The notes beneath the pieces are model-generated. The model made no database searches. It was not told the origin of the DNA and saw nothing but the letters and a program-made list of their open reading frames with translations. Source: Streptomyces sp. SirexAA-E (GTDB lineage: Bacteria > Actinomycetota > Actinomycetes > Streptomycetales > Streptomycetaceae). From it: a DNA stretch of 64,000 bases. A program made the translations under genes and the position numbers. This document shows, piece by piece, positions 15,464 through 23,342 of this stretch (the stretch's first letter is position 1; the number at the start of each line of letters is the position of its first letter). The stretch is taken from NCBI RefSeq assembly GCF_000177195.2, contig NC_015953.1:3286001-3350000 (forward strand), given 5' to 3'.

Positions 15464-17224
15464 TCAGCGGCGCGGTGGGCGGCTGCGCGGATCGGAGGCA
15501 GCGGGGCGCGGGGCCGCTGCGGGGATGTTCCGTTCGTTGGTGCGGTTGGCCGAGGTCTTCGGCGGGCGGGTGCCGGCCTGTGGGCGGCGAGGAGCTTCGC
15601 CCGGGTGGGCGGGGAGCTGGGCGATCCTGCGAAGGCGCCAGACCAGGACGTCGTTCACGTCCGCGGCGGTGTCGAGTTCGCGCATGTTGACGGCCTGCCG
15701 CAGGAGGGCCTTGGGGTCGTGGCCTGCCTGCTCGGCCTGGGCGAGGGTGGCGACCAGGGCGTCGGTCTTCGGCACGCCGTCCGCTCGTACGTCCTGCTCC
15801 GGCAGGGCCGCGCGGAGGGTGGCTTCGTGCGTCCGGCGCTGGGCCTCGGGGAGGGCGCGACCCTGCTCGTGCAGGACTCGCATCGGGGTGGCGGCGGCCT
15901 GTCGGTAGGCGGTGCGCAGGTGCTCTGCGGTCTGTCGGGAGGCGTGGGCCTGCTGGGCGTGACCGCGGGCGGAGTGCCAGCGGGCGGCGGCGAGGGTGAC
16001 CAGGACCAGGGTGGACAGGAGCATGGCTGTGGTGCCGCCGTCCTCGCCCCGGCCGAGCGCGCCGCCGGCCCGGATGATGCCCCGGGCGGCCGAGCGCAGC
16101 GCCCGGGTGTCGGCGTGCTCGGCGCGGACGTGGCTGCGGGTCGCCCGTTCGAAGGCGCGGGCGGCGGCGGCCAGCTCGGCGCGGGTGGCGGCCGGGGAGG
16201 TCTGGGCGACCGCGTCCAGGAGTTCGCCGACGCCGACGAGCTGGGCGGCGGCTTCCTCGTCGTCACCAGCTCCGTCGAGGAGGACGGTGGCACGCTCGGC
16301 GGTGCCGGTGGCTCCGCGTCGTTCCCGGGCGGGCGGGGACCACTGCTGTCGGCCCTCGGTGGCCGACGGCACCGACTGGTCGATGGTGCCGTCGGTCAGG
16401 CGGTGCCGGATCTTCGGGAGGGAGAGGTCGGGGGCCAGTTTGGAGCCGGGGTACCAGACGGGTTCGCCGTGGCGGTTGCGGTCGCCGGGCAGGGCCACGT
16501 TGTAGCCGAGCGCGTCGCCGGACGGGGCGTGGCGCACCTTCACCCGCAGGCCCGCCTCGCGCAGCCGGGTGAAGAACTCCTCTTCGTCAGCTGCTCCGGC
16601 GAGGGCCTGGCGGACGGCTTCGCGCAGCGTTTCGCGGGAGGTCTCGGGGCGGCCGGTGCGTTCGGCCTTGAACTTCTCGGCGCTGGTGGGGTTCTTCGCG
16701 GCGGTGCCGTCGCCGGCGTTGAGGCGGCGCAGGCCCATCTCCTTCTCGATGCGGCGGCATTCGGCCTGGGCCTTGTTGAAGTCGTAGTTCAGGCGCGGGT
16801 TGCGCAGGTCGCCTCGGACCAGGGTGGCGACGATGTGGATGTGGTCGTCCGCGTGGCGTACAGCGATCCACCGGCAGCCGTCGGGGTCCCCCTCGGGGGC
16901 GATGCCGGTGGCCTGCACGATGCGCTGGGCGATGGCGTTCCACTCCTCGTCGGAGAACCGCCGGTCGCCGGGGGCGGTGCGGACCGAGCAGTGCCAGACG
17001 TGCTTGGCCGGTGCGCGGTCGCCGGCCTGTTTGACCCGCAGGTCGAGGGCGGCGGTGAGGCGGGCGAGGGTGACCTGCGGGTCGGGGTCGCGGCCGGGGT
17101 CGGGGGCGAAGCCGTCCCAGGAGCCGACGAGGTGCGCGTCGGTGTGCTCCTCGCGCCGGCCAGGGCCGTAGAGGTAGACGAGCAGGCCGTGGGTGCGTGA
17201 GCCGCGTCCGATGTCGGGGACCAT
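15464..17224 (-). CDS. Relaxase / mobilisation nuclease
   Basis: 586 aa. It would nick the element at oriT and stay covalently bound to the 5' end during transfer. The DDHIHIV motif near residue 127 gives the two metal-binding His of the HUH fold, and the preceding CRWIAVRHA strand fits. RLNYDFNKAQAECRRIEKEMGL follows, as in MobA/VirD2-type mobilisation relaxases. A hydrophobic segment near residues 395-412 (AMLLSTLVLVTLAAARW) is long enough to cross the membrane. The rest of the C-terminus is helical and charged. ATG 17224 has AGGAGG six bases upstream and shares its A with the MobC stop. The catalytic Tyr is not assigned with certainty. Confidence 0.85.
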   Translation of the reverse strand: MVPDIGRGSRTHGLLVYLYGPGRREEHTDAHLVGSWDGFAPDPGRDPDPQVTLARLTAALDLRVKQAGDRAPAKHVWHCSVRTAPGDRRFSDEEWNAIAQRIVQATGIAPEGDPDGCRWIAVRHADDHIHIVATLVRGDLRNPRLNYDFNKAQAECRRIEKEMGLRRLNAGDGTAAKNPTSAEKFKAERTGRPETSRETLREAVRQALAGAADEEEFFTRLREAGLRVKVRHAPSGDALGYNVALPGDRNRHGEPVWYPGSKLAPDLSLPKIRHRLTDGTIDQSVPSATEGRQQWSPPARERRGATGTAERATVLLDGAGDDEEAAAQLVGVGELLDAVAQTSPAATRAELAAAARAFERATRSHVRAEHADTRALRSAARGIIRAGGALGRGEDGGTTAMLLSTLVLVTLAAARWHSARGHAQQAHASRQTAEHLRTAYRQAAATPMRVLHEQGRALPEAQRRTHEATLRAALPEQDVRADGVPKTDALVATLAQAEQAGHDPKALLRQAVNMRELDTAADVNDVLVWRLRRIAQLPAHPGEAPRRPQAGTRPPKTSANRTNERNIPAAAPRPAASDPRSRPPRR

Positions 17225-17889
17225 CACAGCCTCCTGGTCACCAGGGTGTTCGCCGCGTCGTCGACGCGGGCGAGAAGCCGGAGCAGCACGCTCAGTGCGC
17301 GGTCGAGTTCGCCGGGGCGGGGCTGTCCGCCGGCGTTGTAGGTGTAGGCGATCTGGTTGATGTTGTTGCCGAGCCGGGCCAGCGCGGTTCGTAGGGCGGC
17401 GAGTTCGTCGATGGCGGCGTCGAGTTGTTCGTTGGTGTGCAGGGTGGTCGAACCGCGGGCGGCGGCGAGAGCGGCGGCGGCGAGGAAGCGGGCGACGGTG
17501 ACGCCGCGCTGCATGGCGGCGGCGGTGATCTCGGCTTTCTCGTCGTCGGAGAGGCGGGTGGTCGTCTTGCGGGCGCGCTCGTTGGGGTTGCGGGTGCGGC
17601 GGCGCGGTTTGCGGTCGGGGAAGGCGGGCGTGCTCGGGCTCGGCTGCTCGCGGTGGTCGTCGTGGTCGGCTTCTCCCCCGGTGACCGGCGCCCCCTGGTG
17701 CCGGTTGCCCGGCTGGTCCCCGTGCGCCCTCGCTCGGGGACCAGCCGGGCTTCCCCCGCCCTCCGGGGCGGGGGCAAGTGCGTGCGACGGGCCGTAGGAC
17801 CGTCGTACGCGATAGCTTGCTCCGCCAGGAGCCGTGGTGGGGTCACGCTGCTGCCCAGCCGTGACCACCGCCGGGTCGTCGGAGGTCAC
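17224..17889 (-). CDS. mobC: MobC-like relaxosome protein
   Basis: 221 aa from GTG 17889, which overlaps the upstream stop (GTGA). The C-terminal domain (about residues 110-221) has RLSDDEKAEITAAAMQRGVT, a ribbon-helix-helix-like part, and LARLGNNINQIAYTYN, the MobC signature. MobC proteins bind oriT and help the relaxase open the strands. The N-terminal 100 residues are low-complexity. Its stop overlaps the relaxase start, which supports joint function. Confidence 0.8.
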   Translation of the reverse strand: MTSDDPAVVTAGQQRDPTTAPGGASYRVRRSYGPSHALAPAPEGGGSPAGPRARAHGDQPGNRHQGAPVTGGEADHDDHREQPSPSTPAFPDRKPRRRTRNPNERARKTTTRLSDDEKAEITAAAMQRGVTVARFLAAAALAAARGSTTLHTNEQLDAAIDELAALRTALARLGNNINQIAYTYNAGGQPRPGELDRALSVLLRLLARVDDAANTLVTRRL

Positions 17890-18110
17890 CGGCTCGTCTC
17901 CGGGTCCTGCTGCTGGATTTCGTGGACGAGGTCCGCGATCCAGTCCATGGCCAGGACCGGGTGGTGCAGGGTCCACGGACGGTCGTGCTGCTCGCGCTGC
18001 ACGATCCAGGAGGTGTCGGGGCCGGACTGAGCGCGGTGGAGGTGGCCGCGCTGGTGCAGGACGGTCAGCCAGGAGTCGACTTCGGCGGGGGTGGCCGGGT
18101 GAGTGCGCAT
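17886..18110 (-). CDS. Small hypothetical protein, 74 aa
   Basis: ATG 18110. Sequence VDSWLTVLHQRGHLHRAQSG and PWTLHHPVLAMDWIADLVHEI; no family recognised. Translationally coupled to mobC by GTGA overlap. The 100 bases upstream contain an inverted repeat (AGCGGGTG at 18159-18166 with CACCCGCT at 18191-18198) that could be part of oriT or a terminator for the gene above. Confidence 0.6.
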   Translation of the reverse strand: MRTHPATPAEVDSWLTVLHQRGHLHRAQSGPDTSWIVQREQHDRPWTLHHPVLAMDWIADLVHEIQQQDPETSR

Positions 18111-18211
18111 CAGATGTACTCCGCTTCTGCTATGGAGGAAGGTAGGGCGGGTGTGCGAAGCGGGTGACCGGCCGGGGTGACCTGCTCGGCCACCCGCTCC
18201 GTACTGTCCGA

Positions 18212-19273
18212 TCAGGTCCGGGCGGAGCTGACCGGCTGTCCGTGCTGCTCGCGGAGCTGGGCCATCAAGGTGGTCAGGGTGTCGCTGGAGAGCGTCATCT
18301 GCTGGTCTCGGATCGCCTGTCCGACCACCTTGCGGGTCAGCTTGCCCTCGGCCCTGACCGCTGACCGAGCGATCTTCAGTAGCTCCTCGGTGTCCGAGTC
18401 AGATCGCCGGTCACCGGCTGTCCGGGCCCGCCGGTCAGTGACCGACGGGGCGGTGCCCGACGGAGTGACCGGCAGGGCGGTGGACGCCCCCCGGCTGTCC
18501 TCGTCGCCGGTCACCGAGGCGGTGTCACCGGGGCGGTCAGTGACCGGCCGCGCGGTGTCCGACTGTCCGGGCAGCTCAGCGGCCTCGTGCGGCTGGCTCC
18601 GGTCACTGGTGACAGGGGCGCTGCTGTCCGCCGGAGCCCTGTCCCCGCTGAGCGACCGAGTGGTGGGAGTCGGCTTGTCCAGGGAGAGCGGCTGCCGGTC
18701 GGTCCGGGCGGTGACCGGCTGACCGGCCTCCGGCTGCTGACCGACCCGGTCGGTCCGGGTGACCTCTGCGCCGTCGCTCCGGTTGACCTGACCGAGGTGA
18801 CCGGCCTGACCGAGGTCCTCGCGGTCACTGTCCTTGACCGGCCCCCGGGCGATGAGGATGTAGAGGTGGACAGCTCCAGCCAGGGCCAGCGGTGCGATGG
18901 TGGACAGCACCGCGACCACCGTGTCCCCAAGCCGGAGACCGGTGCCGGCGACCGCGTCCTGGTTGATCCGCACCGCGTGGAGCGCGTTGGCCCAGATGCT
19001 GGCGGCGGTGGCCGTGCCGACGAGAGTCCAGACGTAGAGCCGGGCGCGCAGCGGGGCATCGCGCAGGACCAGGAGCGCGCGGACGCCGTAGGCGATGAAC
19101 CCGTCGATCACCAACGGGAAGACGAAGGTCAACAGGCCCCGGACGTGGATGGCGACGGCCATCTGCTGGAGGGCGTCGTACGACAGCGCGCACCCCGCGC
19201 CGCCCAGGGCGATGACCACCGCGCGGTCCCAGGCGGATATGTGCGCCGCCTTCGGTGTGCTCGTAGTGGTCAT
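18212..19273 (-). CDS. DUF2637 / SpdB-like membrane protein
   Basis: 353 aa. Four membrane segments in the first 145 residues (about 17-35, 45-68, 80-100, 115-140) match DUF2637, the family of SpdB-like plasmid spread proteins in Streptomyces, thought to help the plasmid move between hyphal compartments. Residues 150-290 are a charged linker made almost only of V, T, D, R, S, P and G, and the DNA there is full of GTGACCGG-like words. The C-terminal 60 residues (TEELLKIARSAVRAEGKLTR) look like a helical DNA-binding tail, as expected for such proteins. Start overlaps the WhiB stop by four bases. Confidence 0.75.
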   Translation of the reverse strand: MTTTSTPKAAHISAWDRAVVIALGGAGCALSYDALQQMAVAIHVRGLLTFVFPLVIDGFIAYGVRALLVLRDAPLRARLYVWTLVGTATAASIWANALHAVRINQDAVAGTGLRLGDTVVAVLSTIAPLALAGAVHLYILIARGPVKDSDREDLGQAGHLGQVNRSDGAEVTRTDRVGQQPEAGQPVTARTDRQPLSLDKPTPTTRSLSGDRAPADSSAPVTSDRSQPHEAAELPGQSDTARPVTDRPGDTASVTGDEDSRGASTALPVTPSGTAPSVTDRRARTAGDRRSDSDTEELLKIARSAVRAEGKLTRKVVGQAIRDQQMTLSSDTLTTLMAQLREQHGQPVSSART

Positions 19274-19836
19274 GCCGCCGTCCCGAAGTCGTCGCGGACC
19301 GGGTGCTCACCGTCGACCGCGGGTGGCAGGACGGTCTCCTTGGGCTGGTTCAGGGTTCGGTTGCGCTCGGCCCGGCGGATCTCGCGGTATCGCTTCTTGG
19401 CGTGCTCCTCGGTGACCTTCAGAAGCCAGGCCAGGCGCTGCTCGCTCACCCCGTGGCGGTAGGCAGCGTGCTCGACCGCGCGGCGCTCGGTATGGGTGAG
19501 GTGCACGTCGCGCCCGGCGATGGTGGCGTTGACGCGGCTGTACTCGAGGCGGCTGGGGAGCTTCTCGTGCAGCGGCCCGCGCTCCTCCTCCGTCAGGCCG
19601 CCTCGGATCCCGTCGGTGTCACCTCCTTCGAGAGCGGCGTCCAGGCAGGTTCGGCGGACCGGGCACTGGCCGCACAGGGCCTTGGCCGTGGCGATCTTGG
19701 CGGTCTCGTCGGGCTCGGGGAAGAAGATTTCGGGGTCAACCGGGTTGTACTCGGTGCTCTGGCAGACGGCGTCGGCCTGCCAGGTCTGGTCGCCGAGCTG
19801 GCGGTGGTGGACAGGGCTGTTCATCGTGCTGGTCAT
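19270..19836 (-). CDS. WhiB-family iron-sulfur regulator
   Basis: 188 aa. Four Cys ligands for a 4Fe-4S cluster are present (C25, C55, C58, C64), with LCGQCPVRRTC and a GGDTDGIRGGLTEEER turn in place of the usual G(V/I)WGG. WhiB proteins bind the sigma factor and redirect transcription in response to redox or NO. An extra C-terminal domain (residues 105-155, RRAVEHAAYRHGVSEQRLAW) looks like a helix-turn-helix. It is coupled to the SpdB-like gene and probably controls the transfer operon. Confidence 0.85.
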   Translation of the reverse strand: MTSTMNSPVHHRQLGDQTWQADAVCQSTEYNPVDPEIFFPEPDETAKIATAKALCGQCPVRRTCLDAALEGGDTDGIRGGLTEEERGPLHEKLPSRLEYSRVNATIAGRDVHLTHTERRAVEHAAYRHGVSEQRLAWLLKVTEEHAKKRYREIRRAERNRTLNQPKETVLPPAVDGEHPVRDDFGTAA

Positions 19837-19955
19837 GCGGGTTGCTCCGATCGCTCTCCGCGCGCAGGGGCGTCGGCGGAGAGGTGCGCTGGTCGTGAAG
19901 TTGCTCGTGGAGGCGCGCAGAGGGGCGCGGCCCGGACGTGGTGACCTGCGGCAGG

Positions 19956-20663
19956 TCAGGCTGCTGCGCGGTAGCGTCTGCGGTCGAGCGGCTCGAACTC
20001 GACCCGGGTGGTCATCTCCGCGAGTCGGGAGGCAACGCGGTCACCGAGGTAGGAGCGGAGGTCCTTGATCGCCAGGTTGGTGGTGATCAAGGTCGGGAGC
20101 ATGAGGTTGTACCGGCGGTTGATCAGCCGGTACGTGATCTCCTCGACCCACTCGCTCGTCTTGGCCGCGCCGAGGTCATCGACGATCAGCAGCGGGCACC
20201 GGCTGACGGCCGCCAGCTCCCGCTCGCTGTCGACCCCGGGCCGGGGGCGGAGATCGGCGTACAGGTCGGCAGCGGTGCTCGCGCGCCAGCGCACGCCGAC
20301 CCCGTTCCGCACCAGCGCTCGGACCGCGCCGTACGCCTGGTGCGTCTTGCCCGCGCCGACGACCCCGGCCATCAGGAGGCTGGGCCCGGTGGTGACTTGC
20401 CGCCGGGCTCCCCGGCTGGGGGCGACGGCCGCTTCGGTCACCTTCCCGACCCAGTCCAGGACCATCGGGTGGTCGGCGGCAGCCGCCTGGTAGCGCGGGG
20501 GCATCCCGGCCAGGAGGGCGTCGAGCGGGGAGAACGGCTCGGGGTCGTCGGGGAGCGCGGCGGCGTCGGCCGGGTCGATGTTGCGGGCGGCCAGGATCCG
20601 GGCCATGCGCTCCAGGGTGCCTTCGTGGCCGAGGAGCTGGGGTTCGCGGTGATGGGTGTGCAT
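19956..20663 (-). CDS. DnaC/IstB-like ATPase, helicase loader
   Basis: 235 aa. Walker A GVVGAGKT (residues 100-107) and Walker B PLLIVDDLGA (157-166), followed by a RRYNLMLPTLITTNL strand with the sensor-1 Asn, are those of the DnaC/DnaI/IstB AAA+ family. With no transposase next to it and an initiator directly upstream, a helicase-loader role in element replication fits better than an IstB role. ATG 20663 shares a base with the initiator stop. Confidence 0.75.
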   Translation of the reverse strand: MHTHHREPQLLGHEGTLERMARILAARNIDPADAAALPDDPEPFSPLDALLAGMPPRYQAAAADHPMVLDWVGKVTEAAVAPSRGARRQVTTGPSLLMAGVVGAGKTHQAYGAVRALVRNGVGVRWRASTAADLYADLRPRPGVDSERELAAVSRCPLLIVDDLGAAKTSEWVEEITYRLINRRYNLMLPTLITTNLAIKDLRSYLGDRVASRLAEMTTRVEFEPLDRRRYRAAA

Positions 20664-21682
20664 CACAGCTCCTCGGCGTAGGCGGCGGAAGCGTTGGCCG
20701 GGTTGGTCCACGCCTGGTGAGCGGGCACGTTAGGCCGGATTCCCGGCCGCGCCAAACCGCCGGGGCGAGCGTTCATTGCCTCGTTGACCATGCTGGTCAG
20801 CACGCTCGGGTGCCTCGGGTTGGCCGCGAAGTTCGCCAGCCCGGCTCGGATGTGCTCCGGTGCGATGCCTTCGTCAAGGAGCTTCTTGGTGATCCGCCCG
20901 AGGTGTCCGATCACGTCGTTCGGGGGGCGCTGGTCGCACCCGGCGACGTACTCGCCGACGAGGTCCTTGGCGGAGACGCTGGGTGCGGGCGCTGTGCGCC
21001 CCGTAGGGACAAGAGATCCAGGATCCACGATCCTAGATCCAGGCGCCGAGCCTTCGGAGAGGCTTCGGGGAAGGTTCGGGGAGTCCTCGGAGAATGCGGT
21101 CTGACCTGCACTCTTAGCACCAGCTCGCCCCGCTGTGCCGATCGCGCCGTCGACAGCCTCCTGCCGGTCAGCGACGGACTCGTCTGCGTGGTCCGGCGTC
21201 GTCGAGGCGGATACGGCAGGCAGATCGAGGGCTCGGGGAGCCCTCCCGGAGGTCTCGGCGAGCCCTCCGGGAGCCGTGGACGACCCCTCGGTCCGCCGGG
21301 AGCACGAGCCCTTGCACGGTGCGCACCGATCGGCGGCCTGGTGTTGCGGGCACGAGGGCAGGCGTGACTGGCTCGGCTTGTCGATCTTCTGGTGCTCGGA
21401 CCAGGTCACGATGTGGAGGTAGCGGCGGCCGTCGCATCCGGTGTACCGGCAGATCAGACCGGCGTTCGCGAGCTGGTGGAGGTCGTCTTCGACGTGGACC
21501 GAGGTGTGCTCGGCACGCAAAGGCCAGAGGAGCCCTGCGATGATCGCGGCGTTGTCCCGGTGGCGACCGTGGTCGTCGGCCTGGGTGAGCATGCCGAAGA
21601 AGGTCCGCTCGGCCGTCACGGTCACTTCGGCGAGTGACTCGGAGGTGAACGCCTCCGGCTTGATGGTTCGGATCCTGGGCAT
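20663..21682 (-). CDS. Phage-type replication initiator-like protein
   Basis: 339 aa from ATG 21682. Residues 1-105 (PRIRTIKPEAFTSESLAEV, RTFFGMLTQADDHGR, YLHIVTWSEHQKIDKPSQS) are the N-terminal domain common to replisome-organiser/initiator proteins of actinophages and ICEs. The C-terminal 110 residues (KDLVGEYVAGCDQRPPNDVI, LGRITKKLLDEGIAPEHIRA) resemble a helicase/loader-interacting domain. The linker between (about 150-225) is encoded by tandem DNA repeats at 21015-21093 and 21231-21273. Gene order initiator-loader matches lambda O-P and phage DnaD/DnaC pairs. Confidence 0.65.
   Translation of the reverse strand: MPRIRTIKPEAFTSESLAEVTVTAERTFFGMLTQADDHGRHRDNAAIIAGLLWPLRAEHTSVHVEDDLHQLANAGLICRYTGCDGRRYLHIVTWSEHQKIDKPSQSRLPSCPQHQAADRCAPCKGSCSRRTEGSSTAPGGLAETSGRAPRALDLPAVSASTTPDHADESVADRQEAVDGAIGTAGRAGAKSAGQTAFSEDSPNLPRSLSEGSAPGSRIVDPGSLVPTGRTAPAPSVSAKDLVGEYVAGCDQRPPNDVIGHLGRITKKLLDEGIAPEHIRAGLANFAANPRHPSVLTSMVNEAMNARPGGLARPGIRPNVPAHQAWTNPANASAAYAEEL
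21015..21093. repeat. Iteron-like tandem repeats inside the initiator gene
   Basis: Four contiguous 7-bp units at 21015-21042 (GATCCAG, GATCCAC, GATCCTA, GATCCAG) are followed seven bases later by four contiguous 11-bp units at 21050-21093 (GCCTTCGGAGA, GGCTTCGGGGA, AGGTTCGGGGA, GTCCTCGGAGA). They lie in codons about 197-223 of the initiator, its linker. Because 7 and 11 are not multiples of three, the repeats are not simply a repeated peptide. That suggests selection on DNA: a candidate replication origin, as in lambda where the iterons sit inside gene O. Confidence 0.7.
21231..21273. repeat. Two further direct repeats in the initiator linker
   Basis: 21231-21251 and 21252-21273 are two adjacent 21-22-bp copies sharing CTCGG(G/C)GAGCCCTCC and a closing GGGAG or CGGAG. 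They lie about 140 bases from the iteron block, still within the initiator gene, and may be part of the same origin. Confidence 0.5.
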
Positions 21683-21683
21683 G

Positions 21684-22010
21684 TCAGCGGCCCCGCTCGG
21701 CGGCGACCGAGTCACTGCGGGTGAGGGTGGCATCGGCGAGGCGGAAGGTGTGCGGGCGGGTCCAGTCCTCGTCCGGCCAGACCCTCAGGATCCAGCGGGC
21801 GGCGACCCTGGATGTCGTCCGGCCCAGCTCCATCGACCGACCGGCCTCGTCCTGCACGATCGTGTGCGGGTGGGGCCACACCTGCGCCGGGTCGGTGAGG
21901 CTGACCCGGATGGTGGCTGCGCCGGGGATCATGTCGGCGAGTTGGGCGGCGAGGCGGTGTCGGCGGCTGGTGTCCGGGCAGGCCGGGATTCCGCTCGGCA
22001 TGGCAGGCAT
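21684..22010 (-). CDS. Hypothetical protein, 108 aa
   Basis: ATG 22010 has CGGAG upstream. Residues 15-100 show LAAQLADMIPGAATIRVSLT, WPHPHTIVQDEAGRS and WILRVWPDEDWTRPHTFRLA, an alpha/beta pattern with no family I can name. It is the first gene of the minus-strand replication/mobilisation operon, immediately before the initiator. The divergent XRE gene starts 390 bases away. Confidence 0.6.
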   Translation of the reverse strand: MPAMPSGIPACPDTSRRHRLAAQLADMIPGAATIRVSLTDPAQVWPHPHTIVQDEAGRSMELGRTTSRVAARWILRVWPDEDWTRPHTFRLADATLTRSDSVAAERGR

Positions 22011-22360
22011 GCGATACTCCGTGGTTCGTAGGAGCGCGGTGCGGTGGTTCTCGTGCAAAAGCCCCGCCGCCCGCGAGATGTGAATCGGCGCCCTTCGGGG
22101 CGCCGGCCCGGCGCTTGGGAGCTGGTAACTCCCGGGCGCCGGTTCTTCGTTGCTTCGTCGTGTTACGGGCCCTCGGCGTGCATCCCCTGCCCCCTCCCTG
22201 ACCCGCGTTCGGTCGGCACCCCCTCTTGCCGGGCGCGCCGAAGGAGGTGTTCTCCTCCTCAGCCTCACGCCCTCGGCAGGCACGCAGCCTGGCTGGGAGG
22301 GATGCACGGCACCCCGTTTTTCGGTAGTCTGAAGCTATCCCGGTTCGCGCGAAAGGTCAA

Positions 22361-22383
22361 CGAGTCGATAGTTCTTCGACTCG
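22361..22383. promoter_or_regulatory. Inverted repeat, candidate operator of the XRE gene
   Basis: CGAGTCGA and TCGACTCG form a perfect 8-bp inverted repeat with a seven-base spacer, 18 bases before the ATG of the XRE regulator at 22402 and just before its ribosome site (AAGAGG). Position and symmetry fit an autoregulatory operator, or a small 5' hairpin in the mRNA. This lies in a stretch less GC-rich than its surroundings. Confidence 0.5.
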
Positions 22384-22401
22384 GACGAAAAAGAGGTCTC
22401 G

Positions 22402-23295
22402 ATGCCAGCTCGCCACTTCGACAGAACAGTGGTGCGCGCCGTACGGCGGGCTGCCGAGATCCCGCAGGCTGGAGTGGGCGCTGCCGTCAGCGCTGCGGAG
22501 TCAACCGTGGCCGGGTGGGAGGCGGGATCAAGCACTCCGGACCAGGAAAAGCTGCCGGGCATCGCACGTGTACTCGGGAAGCCTCTGGATGAGCTGTTCC
22601 CCCGTAAAGGCTCGCCCGACCTAACGGACTTGCGATGCGACGCGGGCCTCTACCGGTACGAGGTGGCGAAGTTCATCGACACGAAGAGTGACGGCCCGGT
22701 GGCTGCGGCCGAGAGCGGCGTGCGGCGACTCAAGCCGAAGTACGTGGCGAAGCTGGCAGCGGCGTACGGCGTATCGGAGAAGGCGCTGGAGCAAGCCCAG
22801 GAGCGCTCGTTCGGAAACGTCGTCGAAGAGGCCGGAGACAAGAGCGTCGCAGCCGCCGAGGCCGAGGAGCATCCCCGCGCTCTCGGGGAGAAGATCAGCT
22901 TCCTACTGGAACACTCCTACCCGATGGGCGCAGCTCCAGGGGATGGAGAAATCGCGGAGGCGGTGAACCGGCATGCAGGGGCAGAGGTGGTCACGGCCAA
23001 GGAGGTCGAGGCCCTCCGAACAGGTGCCGGCGACGCCGACGGCCCGGCCCCCGTTGTCCTGGAGGGCCTTGCAGAGTTCTTCGGCGTAGAGCGCATGTAC
23101 TTCGAGCCGGACGAGGCCGTCGCCCGTCAGGTGTACCAGGGAATTCGTGTGTTGCTCGCATCCCGGAACGGGACGATCGGACGGGTTCGGGCTCGTGGCC
23201 TCGGCCCGGAGGGTCTGTCGCCCGAGGTTCTCTCGCTCCTGACGGACCTGCAGGCCGAGTTCGAGAAACAGGTCGACCCCGCAGACGACAAGTAG
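22402..23295 (+). CDS. XRE-family regulator with several helix-turn-helix units
   Basis: 297 aa. Residues 8-65 (AVRRAAEIPQAGVGAAVSAA, STVAGWEAGSSTPDQEKLPG) are an XRE helix-turn-helix. Residues 75-130 (CDAGLYRYEVAKFIDTKSDG, KPKYVAKLAAAYGVSEKALE) are a second unit. A third less clear one runs over 150-230, ending in a FFGVER segment. The C-terminal 60 residues (QGIRVLLASRNGTIGRVRA, LSLLTDLQAEFEKQ) are helical. It faces the ImmA/IrrE peptidase operon. In ICEBs1 such a pair is the repressor ImmR and the protease ImmA that cleaves it. A role as element or cargo repressor is inferred from that. Confidence 0.75.
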   Translation: MPARHFDRTVVRAVRRAAEIPQAGVGAAVSAAESTVAGWEAGSSTPDQEKLPGIARVLGKPLDELFPRKGSPDLTDLRCDAGLYRYEVAKFIDTKSDGPVAAAESGVRRLKPKYVAKLAAAYGVSEKALEQAQERSFGNVVEEAGDKSVAAAEAEEHPRALGEKISFLLEHSYPMGAAPGDGEIAEAVNRHAGAEVVTAKEVEALRTGAGDADGPAPVVLEGLAEFFGVERMYFEPDEAVARQVYQGIRVLLASRNGTIGRVRARGLGPEGLSPEVLSLLTDLQAEFEKQVDPADDK

Positions 23296-23297
23296 GA

Positions 23298-23327
23298 CCC
23301 TGCCCTCCGCGCCTCTGGAGGGCAGGG
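23298..23327. terminator. Terminator between converging genes
   Basis: CCCTGCCCTCC pairs with GGAGGGCAGGG (11 bp, eight-base loop), lying between the stop of the XRE gene (23295) and the stop of the amidohydrolase (23343), so it can serve both. Confidence 0.75.
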
Positions 23328-23342
23328 CTCGGTCAGCCCCGA

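Noticed and set aside
14921..17200. Long plus-strand open frame (759 codons)
   Set aside because: Exactly antisense to the relaxase gene, Gly/Val-rich with no domain. A high-GC shadow frame.
19956..20663. IstB-type transposition helper
   Set aside because: The AAA+ fold fits, but no IstA transposase or terminal inverted repeats are next to it; the adjacent initiator favours a loader.
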